From contig NZ_CAKMLL010000103.1 of NCBI RefSeq assembly GCF_927797785.1, positions 1 through 52,941 of the forward strand: a DNA stretch of 52,941 bases, given 5' to 3'. The notes under the pieces were generated by a model. The model was not told the DNA's origin. It searched no databases and was given only the letters and a program-made list of their open reading frames with translations. The number at the start of each line of letters is the position of its first letter. Position 1 is the stretch's first letter. The stretch is from Candidatus Nitrotoga sp. BS. GTDB lineage: Bacteria > Pseudomonadota > Gammaproteobacteria > Burkholderiales > Gallionellaceae. Positions 18,264 to 28,432 of the stretch are shown here, piece after piece. Both the position numbers and the translations under genes were made by a program.

Positions 18264-18515
18264 GTGATTGATAACTCCCTATGAGTTTATTGATTTTCCA
18301 GCCATAGATTGGTAATGCAGAAATTTATCTTACTCCCTTTTTAAGGGCTCAGATAATCAAATAATGTTCTTTAAAACTTGGTAGAGCGTTTATTTTTGCT
18401 TGTGGCCCTTATTTGATATTTGCTCAATGAGCAAGCTTCTTGCCGGTAATTGAGCGCAGCGATCACTCTGAATTTTTTATTCTCTGGATTCGCAAAGTCG
18501 ATCAGCTATGCTTGA

Positions 18516-18845
18516 TCAGCCGCGCTGACCTCGCATTTTGTTGCGATTAATTTTCACGACTTCGGTGAGCAAGTGATGAAAGATCACGTCATTCGCCAGC
18601 AGCTCAGGTGCGCTGATGCGCTGCACCTCTTTGAGCGCATCCTGCAACATCGCAGGCGACAGCTTGGGGTTGATGCGTTTTAACGCCTGCGTCAGCCGCC
18701 CAGTCAGCAACACTTCACCATAATGACTGCGCTCCGGGTTCTCACCATCGGGCGCGATGTTCGGTGCATAAACATAGCTGTAGCCCAGGCGTTCAAATAA
18801 CTTGATGGCGAAATCTTCGATGGCGGATTCGGTGAGCTTAGACAT
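18516..18845 (-). pseudogene. hsdR: 5' fragment of hsdR (type I restriction subunit)
   Basis: 109 residues matching only the extreme N-terminus of HsdR proteins: KLTESAIEDFAIKLFERLGY, then ERSHYGEVLLTGRLTQALKRINP and a helix ending DVIFHHLLTEVV. An intact HsdR is ~1000 residues and carries the nuclease and translocase motors; all of that is missing, and the frame ends with a short unrelated tail. Its ATG overlaps the stop of the dead RAYT gene upstream. No methyltransferase (hsdM) is in the window, so this is a relic. Confidence 0.75.
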
Positions 18846-19408
18846 AATAGGTGTCCTCTTCCCAACGCTGGGGGATTGGTCTGGATGTATTCCGCTATTT
18901 TCAAATACGCCTCGTCATTGCGGATGATGTGCTCGTAATAATTGCGCTGCCATAATTTTCCGGGAAATGGTTGCCAGCCATTTTGTTTAACGCCATCCGT
19001 ATATTTCTTGGTGGTCATAGTCTTAAACCGGTGCACGACATCAGATAAAGAATACCCCGTAGGGGCAACCCCCTGTGGCTGCCCTTCAACTTCAATCTGT
19101 GGTTGCCCAGCACCATCAGGGCAGGCACGGGGGCCTGCCCCTACAAGGGTGATAACTCCGTGGATGTGGTTTGGCGTCACGACAAACTGCTCGATTTCTA
19201 CACCTGCGTAATGGGCCGGAATTTCATCCCATGTGGCGCGTACCATTTTTCCCGAATCGTTTAAATTCATCACGCCATCCACAATATCTCAAAACAGGCA
19301 CGGGCGATCTTGCGTGCAAATAGTCACGAAATACATCCCAGTCTGCGAATAGTCATATCCGCGCAACCGGATGGAGCGGCGATGATGAATGTCAGGATTG
19401 AATGCCAT
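18838..19408 (-). pseudogene. Dead RAYT transposase (REP-associated, Y1_Tnp)
   Basis: Reading from the ATG at 19408, IRLRGYDYSQTGMYFVTIC and the HUH motif TPNHIHGVI are clear, followed by the C-terminal WQRNYYEHIIRNDEAYLKIA. Two lesions inactivate it. A TGA replaces a sense codon in CLF-stop-DIVDGVMNLN, around 19285. An extra C in a run of five (near 18870) shifts out of the normal ending NPQRWEEDTYYV, which then stops at 18838-18840. The frame from 19282 shows only the middle part. Its insertion between hsdR-type fragments fits RAYT spread. Confidence 0.8.
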
Positions 19409-19712
19409 GCCGCAGCTGCAACCAAAGAAAGGTTTGCGTGTAAGGGCTGACAATTTCCACCAGCCCACTGCCCTCCTCGGCGGACATTTCAGGCGAGCGC
19501 GCCGCCTTGCGGATCAACGCCAGTGCCTGCTGTGCAAGCTCTCCCGTATCGAAAATTTTCTTCAGGTGTCTGGAGATAACGGACTTGTCACGGCCAAACA
19601 ACTCCGCCAGTTGCAGCAAGTTCAGCCACAGCGTGTCTTGTTCAAGCCGCACCTCGATCTGGGGGGAACCATCAGCCGTTTGGTAGATGGTGATCTGACT
19701 ATTTTCGGTCAT
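19392..19712 (-). pseudogene. RhuM-like accessory protein, internally deleted
   Basis: A 106-residue frame whose first ~55 residues (ITIYQTADGSPQIEVRLEQD, WLNLLQLAELFGRDKSVISR, HLKKIFDTGEL) match the N-terminus of RhuM-type proteins often found between hsdS and hsdR. The rest (AEEGSGLVEIVSPYTQTFLW) resembles a more distal segment of such proteins, and the end lies inside the RAYT start, so it is a deletion product. RhuM-type proteins are about 330 residues long and have no firm biochemical role. Confidence 0.6.
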
Positions 19713-19724
19713 GGCAAAAACCTC

Positions 19725-19805
19725 TCATAGCACCACCCGCACTTCTCCGCTCATCAGTTTGATGACGAAATCTTCGATGGCGTTTTTGGTCAGCTTATGA
19801 GGCAT
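19725..19805 (-). pseudogene. hsdR-start / hsdS-end chimera, 26 codons
   Basis: The mini-frame reads MPHKLTKNAIEDFVIKLMSGEVRVVL. Its first half matches the hsdR start at 18845 (KLTESAIEDFAIKL); its second half matches the common HsdS ending (KLMSGEVRV). At DNA level 19731-19760 matches 20690-20719 at about 26 of 30 bases. It starts 3 bases after the antitoxin gene stops. It looks like the scar of recombination between an hsdS 3' end and an hsdR 5' end. Confidence 0.65.
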
Positions 19806-19808
19806 AGC

Positions 19809-20057
19809 CTATAAAATCTCGTCGCCTGCTTGCGGCGGCACGCCGCCCGTGCGGTTCAACAAGGCCAGCGCCGCATCCAGATTACCGCTCTTTGCACGTT
19901 CCTGAAAATAATCAGCCGTCTTGATCGCTGCCAGTTTCTCGGCAATCGCAGTCACAATAAATTGGTTGAGCGAAGTGCCATCATCCCGCGCGACCTGCTC
20001 AACGGACTGCTTGAGTGAAGCGGGCAATCGCAAAGCGTAATTGCTAGTGGTTCCCAT
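19809..20057 (-). CDS. Ribbon-helix-helix-like antitoxin partner of the PIN toxin
   Basis: An 82-residue protein with a short N-terminal strand and two helices (NYALRLPASLKQSVEQVARD then GTSLNQFIVTAIAEKLAAI), the pattern of Arc/CopG-type DNA-binding antitoxins. The C-terminal 35 residues presumably wrap the toxin. It overlaps the PIN gene by 14 bases and follows it, so the toxin comes first, the reverse of the common order but known for COG1569-type pairs. Confidence 0.8.
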   Translation of the reverse strand: MGTTSNYALRLPASLKQSVEQVARDDGTSLNQFIVTAIAEKLAAIKTADYFQERAKSGNLDAALALLNRTGGVPPQAGDEIL

Positions 20058-20475
20058 CGCGTAGCTCCTTTAAAAAATCACTCGGCTTCAACACCCTGAT
20101 ATGGAATTTTTCCGCCGAGGGCAAAAACTCCCTGGTATTAAACGTCACAATGGCATCAGCCTGTCCGCTCACCGCCGCCTCCAGCACCATGTCATCGTTG
20201 GCATCCTTGAGCTGCGGACGCCACAGATAAAACACCTCAACCGGCACAACCACGCCAGCCAACACATCCAGCAAATTATTCACGTCTGCTGCCGATACCC
20301 GCGCCGCCTTTAAATGAACGGGGCGAAGCAACACCGCCTCATACTCCATAAACAACGGCACGCTTGCGACCGTTTTAATATCGCCCTGCAAGATGCGGCG
20401 CATGATTTCCGCAGCAGCCCCGGTGGGACTGCGGACAGCCGCCACTAAAACATTGGTGTCAAGAATTATTGTCAT
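20044..20475 (-). CDS. PIN-domain toxin (COG1569-type RNase)
   Basis: A 143-residue PIN protein starting at the ATG at 20475, which begins MTIILDTNVLVAAVRSPTGA; the 13 extra residues of the longer frame are not conserved. Acidic residues of the active site are visible: Asp in LDTNVL, Glu in MEYEAVLL, Asp in KDANDDMVLEAA and the Asn/Thr region IVTFNTREF. Such toxins cut RNA with Mg2+ unless bound by the partner. The pair sits between two hsdS-type tails, a typical accessory position in type I loci, and looks intact. Confidence 0.87.
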   Translation of the reverse strand: MTIILDTNVLVAAVRSPTGAAAEIMRRILQGDIKTVASVPLFMEYEAVLLRPVHLKAARVSAADVNNLLDVLAGVVVPVEVFYLWRPQLKDANDDMVLEAAVSGQADAIVTFNTREFLPSAEKFHIRVLKPSDFLKELRDGNH

Positions 20476-20541
20476 ATTGCCAGCAATATTATTCTTAAGC
20501 GGTAAACATGGCAACCATCCTGTTGTTGATCACCCTTGAAC

Positions 20542-20608
20542 TGTCCGGAATTACCGGAAAGTTGCCTCTATTACTTACAGTCTGCCGCAGTTATCCGGAA
20601 ATTCCGGA
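20542..20608. promoter_or_regulatory. Inverted pair of palindromic boxes upstream of the PIN/RHH pair
   Basis: tgtccggaattaccgga (20542-20558) recurs inverted as tccggaaattccggaca (20594-20610), 16 of 17 bases. The core tccggaaattccgga (20594-20608) is itself a perfect 15-base palindrome. It is 70-135 bases upstream of the toxin start and may be where the antitoxin binds. The rest of 20476-20683 has no gene. Confidence 0.5.
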
Positions 20609-20683
20609 CAACCGCATCCGCTTGCAATTCGTCACTGGCATTTTCAGTTAACTGCCTCCTATTTCAAGCGCGTCTTGAGCACG

Positions 20684-20779
20684 CTATGCCACCACCCTCA
20701 CTTCTCCGTTCATCAATTTGGGCAGCAGGTTGCCGCGGAGGGTTTCGAGGGTTTTAACATGCCTAATCCATTTGCTCAC
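20684..20779 (-). pseudogene. hsdS: 3' end of an hsdS gene (tail 2)
   Basis: 32 codons from GTG at 20779 to TAG at 20684, ending TLRGNLLPKLMNGEVRVVA, the familiar C-terminus of HsdS specificity subunits. The rest of hsdS is missing. The GTG overlaps the TGA of the 416-residue gene (GTGA), so it may be translated by coupling, but a 31-residue peptide is unlikely to work alone. Confidence 0.7.
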
Positions 20780-22026
20780 CACACCAACTCCTGAGATTTC
20801 GTTTGCCAAGCCAGAACCAACGCTCTATTGCCGTTGGCAACCTCAGAAATAATCGTGGTCAATGCTTCGGTTTCCGCTCGATGAGTGCCGACATACCCGG
20901 AGCGGATCAGGCTGATCATGTCGGCATCGCGCAGATATGTTCCGTCCAAGGCATCATAGCTAAGACGAATTCCACCCCTTGACCCTTTGGCCTCAGGTGA
21001 GGTCAATATTTGATTCAGGTGATCCAGTGAAACCAGAAAGGACTGATGCGAGTCATCTACGATTTTTCGCTTCACAAATTTGAAGAAGAAGGGATTACGA
21101 CTTAGGCGGTAATCTGTGATTTTTCCTTGAAAAGCTGGAAGTGACATTCTTTTGATTTCAGAAGCAAAATTTTTGTCGTTATGGGGTCTAAAAATCCAGT
21201 CTCTATTCCCGCTATTATTTTGTGGTTCTTTCAGTATTTTGTATTGGATCATAACAATATTGCCCCTGGTTTCGTTGATGTAGATCAGATCAACTCCAAG
21301 CATCTCTTCCAGAGGAAGCCTGTTTGCGGTGTAGATCACCAGCCGCTCATCACGTTTTTTAAAAACTGCCCGCCCCGTAACGTCCGGCGCAATCACATCA
21401 AAGCCTGGTAGATAGGATGCATCCGCATGAATAACATTATCTTCATAGAGGTGAGCGCCAATTAGACCGAGGCCGGATGAGGCGCCCCGTTTCAAAGTGA
21501 CTTCATTCGGGACTTCATTGAGCCGGATGCCGAAAGCAGTCATGGCAGTATTAATAGCATCTTCCTGAGCCCAATTGATATGGGGTGTTCGTCGCAACCC
21601 AGGCAGCAAAGCAAGCGCAGTATCAAGCGCGGCATGTTTGTCGGGAAATTGCGCCAACAACTCGATGAGATAAACGCTGAGTTTCGGTGATAGGTTTGAG
21701 AAAGCACCATCGACGGGGATTCTGCTAGCGAGAAGTTGTTTCATTCGCTTATCGGTAACTTTTGCCTCGATCTCCTGTAGCGAAGAAGGCGCAATGTAGC
21801 GAAGCTTCTTGATGGTTAATCTGGAGTCGAATGTGCTGACGACGGTCTTTCTGGTCGCTGTGCCCAGGTAGCACTTGGTTTTAGCGTGGTCTTGGATTTC
21901 GAGCAAACAAAGCGTAGGCAGCTTGAAATCTTGTAATACCGAGTGTGGTTTTACAATCGTAAGATGTTCAAACCCTTGTCTAGCATTGAGCAAGGACTGT
22001 GAAAACGCCTCATCGAAGCGGATCAA
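20776..22026 (-). CDS. Unrecognised protein with a PD-(D/E)XK-like motif; start in another frame
   Basis: A 416-residue frame, not assigned to a named family. Residues 240-263 read EE.LGVDLIYI then IVMIQYK: Glu241, Asp246 and Gln261-x-Lys263 match the Mrr-like PD-(D/E)XK nuclease core. The N-terminal half is mixed alpha/beta. As an isolated frame it would have to use TTG at 22026. An ATG at 22076, overlapping the stop of an hsdS tail (ATGA), begins MSAAVKIANWIEK and ends at TAA after GAA AAA AAC; a -1 slip on A AAA AAC joins it to PLILIRFDEAF of this frame, giving about 433 residues. A nuclease accessory to type I restriction, or a separate defence gene, is a guess. The alternative is a one-base deletion. 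Confidence 0.7.
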   Translation of the reverse strand: MIRFDEAFSQSLLNARQGFEHLTIVKPHSVLQDFKLPTLCLLEIQDHAKTKCYLGTATRKTVVSTFDSRLTIKKLRYIAPSSLQEIEAKVTDKRMKQLLASRIPVDGAFSNLSPKLSVYLIELLAQFPDKHAALDTALALLPGLRRTPHINWAQEDAINTAMTAFGIRLNEVPNEVTLKRGASSGLGLIGAHLYEDNVIHADASYLPGFDVIAPDVTGRAVFKKRDERLVIYTANRLPLEEMLGVDLIYINETRGNIVMIQYKILKEPQNNSGNRDWIFRPHNDKNFASEIKRMSLPAFQGKITDYRLSRNPFFFKFVKRKIVDDSHQSFLVSLDHLNQILTSPEAKGSRGGIRLSYDALDGTYLRDADMISLIRSGYVGTHRAETEALTTIISEVANGNRALVLAWQTKSQELVW

Positions 22027-22072
22027 GATTAAGGGTTTTTTTCAATCCAGTTGGCGATTTTGACTGCTGCAC

Positions 22073-22144
22073 TCATACGGTAGCCGACTCCATTGTTTCC
22101 ACATCGCCAACTTGAACTTCGCCGCTTATCAGCGAGGGCCGAAA
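22073..22144 (-). pseudogene. hsdS: 3' end of an hsdS gene (tail 1)
   Basis: 24 codons, FRPSLISGEVQVGDVETMES.. to TGA, preceded by an in-frame TAG. The SLISGEVQV piece matches the usual HsdS ending. Its TGA overlaps the ATG at 22076 as ATGA. This is the third hsdS-type tail in 2.4 kb, the others being at 19725 and 20684. Confidence 0.55.
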
Positions 22145-22166
22145 CTATTTTGTCAGCGACGCGGGA

Positions 22167-22691
22167 TTAGCTAATGCTCACCAACGAGTCCCGATAGCGA
22201 CCAAGATTCTCCACGTAACGCCCAGCATTGGCATGCAGGGCTGCGATTTCTTCTTCTCTCAGGCTGCGCATTACTTTGCCGGGAGAACCGACCACCAGTG
22301 AATTGTCGGGGATTACTTTGCCTTCGGTAATCAGAGTATGCGCGCCTATCAGGCAGTTGCGCCCGATTACAGCGTGATTAAGAATGGTGCTGTGGATGCC
22401 GATCAGGCTGCCGTCACCGATGGTGCAACCGTGCAGCATCGCCATGTGGCCGACAGTGACGTTGTTACCAATTGTGAGCGGTGCACCGGGGTCGGTGTGC
22501 ATTACTACTCCATCCTGAACGTTGCTGTTGGCGCCGATGTGGATGGGTTCATTGTCGCCACGTATCACTACGTTGAACCAGATGCTGACATTATTTTCGA
22601 GTATGACCGAGCCGATGACGCTGGCATTGGGCGCGACGTAATGCTGTTGTCCGATTAATTCCGGCGTACGGCCTGACAAGGTGTAAAGCAT
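22167..22691 (-). CDS. Gamma-carbonic anhydrase-like protein (YrdA family)
   Basis: A 174-residue left-handed beta-helix protein built of hexapeptide repeats ([37 protein letters not shown]). The three zinc-ligand histidines fit those of VMHTD and [10 protein letters not shown]. Homologues in bacteria are annotated as gamma-carbonic anhydrases, though activity is often unproven. It is the last gene of the exbB-to-adk unit, 3 bases after the GlcG/HbpS-type gene. Confidence 0.88.
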   Translation of the reverse strand: MLYTLSGRTPELIGQQHYVAPNASVIGSVILENNVSIWFNVVIRGDNEPIHIGANSNVQDGVVMHTDPGAPLTIGNNVTVGHMAMLHGCTIGDGSLIGIHSTILNHAVIGRNCLIGAHTLITEGKVIPDNSLVVGSPGKVMRSLREEEIAALHANAGRYVENLGRYRDSLVSIS

Positions 22692-22694
22692 GAA

Positions 22695-24569
<1,875 letters not shown>

Positions 24570-24573
<4 letters not shown>

Positions 24574-24758
24574 CGAAGCTGTTCGATTTCTTCCGGGGTA
24601 AGTTTGCGCGCCTCATCTGCCAGCATCACGGGAATATCATCCTGTATAGGAAATGCCAGGCGATCCGCCTTGCAGATTAATTCCTTTTCGGCTTTGCGGT
24701 AAACCAGTGGGGATTTGCACAACGGGCAAACCAGGATTTCAAGCAGTTTGGCGTCCAT
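24570..24758 (-). CDS. Trm112-family small protein (YcaR-like)
   Basis: A 62-residue protein beginning [20 protein letters not shown] with a CPLC knuckle and ending [11 protein letters not shown]. In many proteobacteria this small protein is encoded between lpxK and kdsB, as here. It probably helps methyltransferases fold or act, as the related Trm112 does. It overlaps lpxK by 20 bases and kdsB by 4. Confidence 0.9.
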
Positions 24759-25731
24759 CAGGAGTAACCTTTTCTAAGATTTGTTGGGTAATCAAGGAAT
24801 CCAGCTGTGCATCCACGCGCAGCACCCAGCATTTTTCATTAGCGAATGTTGCGCATTTTACCGCATCTTTTTCCGTCATGAGTATTGCGTCTGCCTCAAT
24901 GTAGTCCAGATCGGCGGGCGTGAAGCGATGGTGGTCTGGGAAAGGGTGGGCTTGTACTTTCAACCCAAGGAGGTTTAGATGCGTGAAAAATCGCTGCGGG
25001 TGGCCGATCCCGGCAAGGGCATGCAGACGTTGGCCGAAAAAATCGGCAGCTTGTGCGGTGGCATTCGAATTGAGCAGATTGTAAAAACTTTGGCCAAAGA
25101 GTTGCATGCTGTGTTGGTCTTCGGTGGCTGCACCTCCGTGAACGACTATGGCATCCACCTGAGTCAGGCGTGAAAGTGGTTCACGCAACGGACCCGCTGG
25201 TAGCAAAAAGCCATTACCAAAGCGACGCACACCATCCACTACTGCGATTTCGAAATCGCGTTGCAAGCGGTAATGTTGCAGGCCATCATCGCTCAGTACG
25301 ATATCGCATTCGGGATGAGCCTTTAGCAGCGCGCGAGCTGCGCCAACGCGGTCGCGCCCGATCCACACCGGACACAACTTGCGTTGCGCCATCAGCACTG
25401 CTTCATCGCCAGCCTCAATGGGGCTGCTCGACACATACACGGCCAGCGGAGATTTAGTGGTGCCACCGTGGCCACGACTGATGATGCCAGGATGCCAGCC
25501 GCTATCGATTAATTGCTGTGCCAGCCATAGTGTAAGCGGTGTTTTACCGCTGCCACCAACGGTAATATTGCCCACCACAATGATAGGTACCGGCAGCTTT
25601 ACGCTCGTTAAAATGCCGCTACGGTAAAGCACACGGCGGGTTGCCGCGAGCACTTGGAATATGAAGCTAATAGGCAACAGGATGAGATGGAGCGGAGTGA
25701 TGCGATACCAGTGTTGCTCTAGCCCCTGCAT
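24739..25731 (-). CDS. lpxK: Tetraacyldisaccharide 4'-kinase
   Basis: 330 residues; phosphorylates the lipid A precursor at the 4' position at the inner membrane. An N-terminal membrane segment ([16 protein letters not shown]) is followed by the P-loop [28 protein letters not shown] and [18 protein letters not shown], all hallmarks of LpxK. It lies 20 bases behind exbD. Confidence 0.96.
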   Translation of the reverse strand: MQGLEQHWYRITPLHLILLPISFIFQVLAATRRVLYRSGILTSVKLPVPIIVVGNITVGGSGKTPLTLWLAQQLIDSGWHPGIISRGHGGTTKSPLAVYVSSSPIEAGDEAVLMAQRKLCPVWIGRDRVGAARALLKAHPECDIVLSDDGLQHYRLQRDFEIAVVDGVRRFGNGFLLPAGPLREPLSRLTQVDAIVVHGGAATEDQHSMQLFGQSFYNLLNSNATAQAADFFGQRLHALAGIGHPQRFFTHLNLLGLKVQAHPFPDHHRFTPADLDYIEADAILMTEKDAVKCATFANEKCWVLRVDAQLDSLITQQILEKVTPDGRQTA

Positions 25732-25751
25732 TCCTTTAGCCTGGCCGCCCG

Positions 25752-26165
25752 TTATTTCCGGCTGGTGGTAAAGGTAATGCGGCCATAACCAGCAAGACGC
25801 GCTGCTTCCATGATGTTAATTACGGCTTGGTGCGGCGCCTTGGCATCAGCGTTAATAATGATGACAGGATCTTTTTGCTCGCCTGCTGCTGAGCGCAGCG
25901 CTTGAGACATATTTTGTACGCTATTGAATGTTGTGGCCGCATTGTTAATAGCGTAGTGCTCCGAAGCATCGACTGACACATTGATTTGTGTTGCTTTCGA
26001 GTTTGTTTCCTCACCACTGGCCTGCGGCAGGTTAATCTGTAGTTCTGAGAATTTTGCGTATGTGGTAGTCACCATTAGAAAAATTATAACTACCAGGAAT
26101 ACATCTATCATTGGAATCAGGTTGATTTCTGGTTCCTCACGCATGCGACCACGTTGAAAATTCAT
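25752..26165 (-). CDS. exbD: ExbD/TolR-type biopolymer transport protein
   Basis: 137 residues with one N-terminal membrane helix (INLIPMIDVFLVVIIFLMVT) carrying the conserved proton-binding Asp23, and a periplasmic domain. Together with ExbB it forms a proton-driven motor. In this operon, next to lpxK and without tonB, it may serve envelope transport generally. It starts 3 bases after exbB ends. Confidence 0.93.
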   Translation of the reverse strand: MNFQRGRMREEPEINLIPMIDVFLVVIIFLMVTTTYAKFSELQINLPQASGEETNSKATQINVSVDASEHYAINNAATTFNSVQNMSQALRSAAGEQKDPVIIINADAKAPHQAVINIMEAARLAGYGRITFTTSRK

Positions 26166-26168
26166 GGC

Positions 26169-26777
26169 TTAACCTCGGCGTGCGCCATGTATGGTTTCAA
26201 TCAGCTTGATTGCTTGCTGTTCCATCTCGATGGTAAGGCTAGCCACTTTAGCGCGAAAATGGCGATAGAAAATCATACTCGGGATAGCCACCATCAGGCC
26301 GAATGCCGTGTTGTACAAGGCTATCGAAATGCCATGGGCGAGTGCGGCGGGGGCATTTCCTGCGGAATTTTGCACGCCGAAAATTTCTATCATTCCCACC
26401 ATGGTGCCGAACAGCCCTAACAGAGGGCTGATTGAAGCAACTGTGCCTAATGTGGTTAGAAAGCGTTCAAGCTCATGCGCTGCGGCGCGCCCTGCTTCCT
26501 CGACAGATTCTTTCATCACTGTGGATGGGCTTTTAATATTCTTAAGGCCAGCGGCAAAGATACGCCCGAGCGGGGATCCTGCCTCCAAGCGGGAAAGCAT
26601 GGCATCGCTGACACCGCGCTGCTTAAGTTCATTGATTACTTCATCGAATAGCTCTGCTGGTGCGATTTTTTTGTTGCGTAGGTTCACCAAGCGTTCTCCA
26701 ATTATCCCAACGGCAATCACAGATGCAACTATCAAAAACCAAATCGGCCAACCAGCCGCTTCTACAATGACATACAC
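26169..26777 (-). CDS. exbB: ExbB/TolQ/MotA-type proton channel
   Basis: A 202-residue membrane protein with three helices: near 10-30, and the pair ISPLLGLFGTMVGMIEIF and ALYNTAFGLMVAIPSMIFY, typical of the ExbB/MotA channel core. It is the first gene of an eight-gene, mostly overlapping operon (exbB-exbD-lpxK-trm112-kdsB-adk-hbpS-type-gamma-CA). Confidence 0.93.
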   Translation of the reverse strand: MYVIVEAAGWPIWFLIVASVIAVGIIGERLVNLRNKKIAPAELFDEVINELKQRGVSDAMLSRLEAGSPLGRIFAAGLKNIKSPSTVMKESVEEAGRAAAHELERFLTTLGTVASISPLLGLFGTMVGMIEIFGVQNSAGNAPAALAHGISIALYNTAFGLMVAIPSMIFYRHFRAKVASLTIEMEQQAIKLIETIHGARRG

Positions 26778-26923
26778 TGAATTTCTCCAAACATGCTTAA
26801 ATTAATAAAGCGGAACTGTATCTGGTCGCTCTTGTTTGAGCAAGATTTCTCCAGACACGCTAACCCGAATGTCCCTGTAACTTTGTATATCAATTATGTT
26901 GATATGCTTCATAGCGTCATTGT

Positions 26924-26950
26924 GAATGAATTGTGATACTAAATTCATTC
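26924..26950. promoter_or_regulatory. Inverted repeat in the exbB/xseA divergent spacer
   Basis: gaatgaatt (26924-26932) and aattcattc (26942-26950) form a perfect 9-base inverted repeat with a 9-base spacer, in the AT-rich gap between divergent exbB and xseA. It could be an operator. The rest of 26778-27070 has no gene. Confidence 0.35.
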
Positions 26951-27070
26951 ACTTTTATAAAATACAGTAAAAACAGATAGATACTATAAACCACAAAAGT
27001 GTTGCGCTATAATTTTGGTGTTGGATAGGGCATCTTTTTCAAATCACGGATTATTCAAAGATATGTCAAT

Positions 27071-28432
27071 ATGATTTTTAAATTAATTGAAGATGAAAAA
27101 AATCATATATTCAGTGTACAAGAGCTCAACAAGGCAGCTAAGCAACTATTGGAAAATGGCTTGCCACTGCTATGGGTGCGCGGTGAGATTTCAAATTTTG
27201 TCTGCGCCACATCCAGGCATTGGTATTTTTCCCTGAAAGATGAGCAGGCGCAAGTGCGCTGCGTGATGTTCCGCCACAAAAATCAGTACCTTGACTGGCT
27301 ACCAAAAAATGGTATGCAAGTAGAAGTGTTGGCTCTGGCCACGCTGTATGAAGCTCGTGGTGAATTTCAATTGACGCTTGAACAGATGCGGCCAGCTGGA
27401 CTGGGTGCGCTGTATGATGCATTCGAGCGCCTAAAACACAAATTGGAAGTCGAAGGCCTGTTTGATGCTGCACGAAAACGGCCACTGCCCTTTTTTCCTA
27501 AGCAAATTGGCATTATCACCTCGCCGCAAGCAGCAGCATTGCGCGATGTGTTGATTACCTTGGCTAAGCGTATGCCAAGTATCTCGGTCGTGCTGTATCC
27601 CACACCGGTACAAGGAGAGGGAGCGGCGCAAAAAATCGTACAAGCCATTCGCTTGGCTAATGAGCGCGCGGAGTGCGACGTGCTAATGTTATGTCGCGGG
27701 GGTGGCAGTATTGAAGATTTATGGGCCTTTAACGAAGAAATTGTCGTGCGTGCCATCTTCTCCAGCCGTATTCTGATAGTGAGCGGCATTGGCCACGAAA
27801 CTGATTTTACTATCGCTGATTTTGTCGTTGATCAGCGCGCAGCGACACCCACTGCGGCAGCACAACTGATTGTGCCGGAACGGCAGGAGCTGCTGCAACG
27901 CATGTGTCATTTGGCACAGCGATTAGCACGTGGCAAACAGCGTCAATTCGAAAATGTGATGCAGCAGCTTGACTATTTGCAGCGTCGTCTAGTTCATCCC
28001 GCTCAGCGAGTGCAACAACAAACTCAGCACCTCGACAATCTGCAGCGACGCTTGCAAAACGTGCTAGTCAATATGTTGGAGCGCCAGCAATGGTGTTGGC
28101 AGTCGATGCAGCGGCGTTTACGTGCGGTGCGCCCAAACATTGAGCAGCTTGGTGCACGACAGACAACTTTGGCGCGCGACCTGCTTGAAGTCATGCAACG
28201 CTTACTGGAACGCTACGATGCGCGGCTAGGTAGCCTGCAGCAACATCTTGACCATCTCGATCCACAACAGGTATTGGCGCGCGGCTACAGTATGGTGCGT
28301 GATGCGCGCGGTGCAATTATTATGGACAGTACTGCTTTGCCTTTAGGCGCGCGCCTCGACATCACCTTCGCACATGGTTGGGCACAAGTAGAATTAATAG
28401 AAAAAGGTGAAGGCTTTCCCAATACAGATTAA
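27071..28432 (+). CDS. xseA: Exodeoxyribonuclease VII large subunit
   Basis: 453 residues. The N-terminal OB-fold has FSVQELNKAAKQLLE and LLWVRGEISNF. The catalytic domain contains GIITSPQAAALRD, LMLCRGGGSIEDLWAFNEE, SGIGHETDFTIADFVVDQRAATPTAAA. A long Gln/Arg-rich coiled-coil region follows to about 400, ending DPQQVLARGYSMV. It degrades single-stranded DNA with XseB, which is not in the window. The ribosome site is weak. Confidence 0.95.
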   Translation: MIFKLIEDEKNHIFSVQELNKAAKQLLENGLPLLWVRGEISNFVCATSRHWYFSLKDEQAQVRCVMFRHKNQYLDWLPKNGMQVEVLALATLYEARGEFQLTLEQMRPAGLGALYDAFERLKHKLEVEGLFDAARKRPLPFFPKQIGIITSPQAAALRDVLITLAKRMPSISVVLYPTPVQGEGAAQKIVQAIRLANERAECDVLMLCRGGGSIEDLWAFNEEIVVRAIFSSRILIVSGIGHETDFTIADFVVDQRAATPTAAAQLIVPERQELLQRMCHLAQRLARGKQRQFENVMQQLDYLQRRLVHPAQRVQQQTQHLDNLQRRLQNVLVNMLERQQWCWQSMQRRLRAVRPNIEQLGARQTTLARDLLEVMQRLLERYDARLGSLQQHLDHLDPQQVLARGYSMVRDARGAIIMDSTALPLGARLDITFAHGWAQVELIEKGEGFPNTD

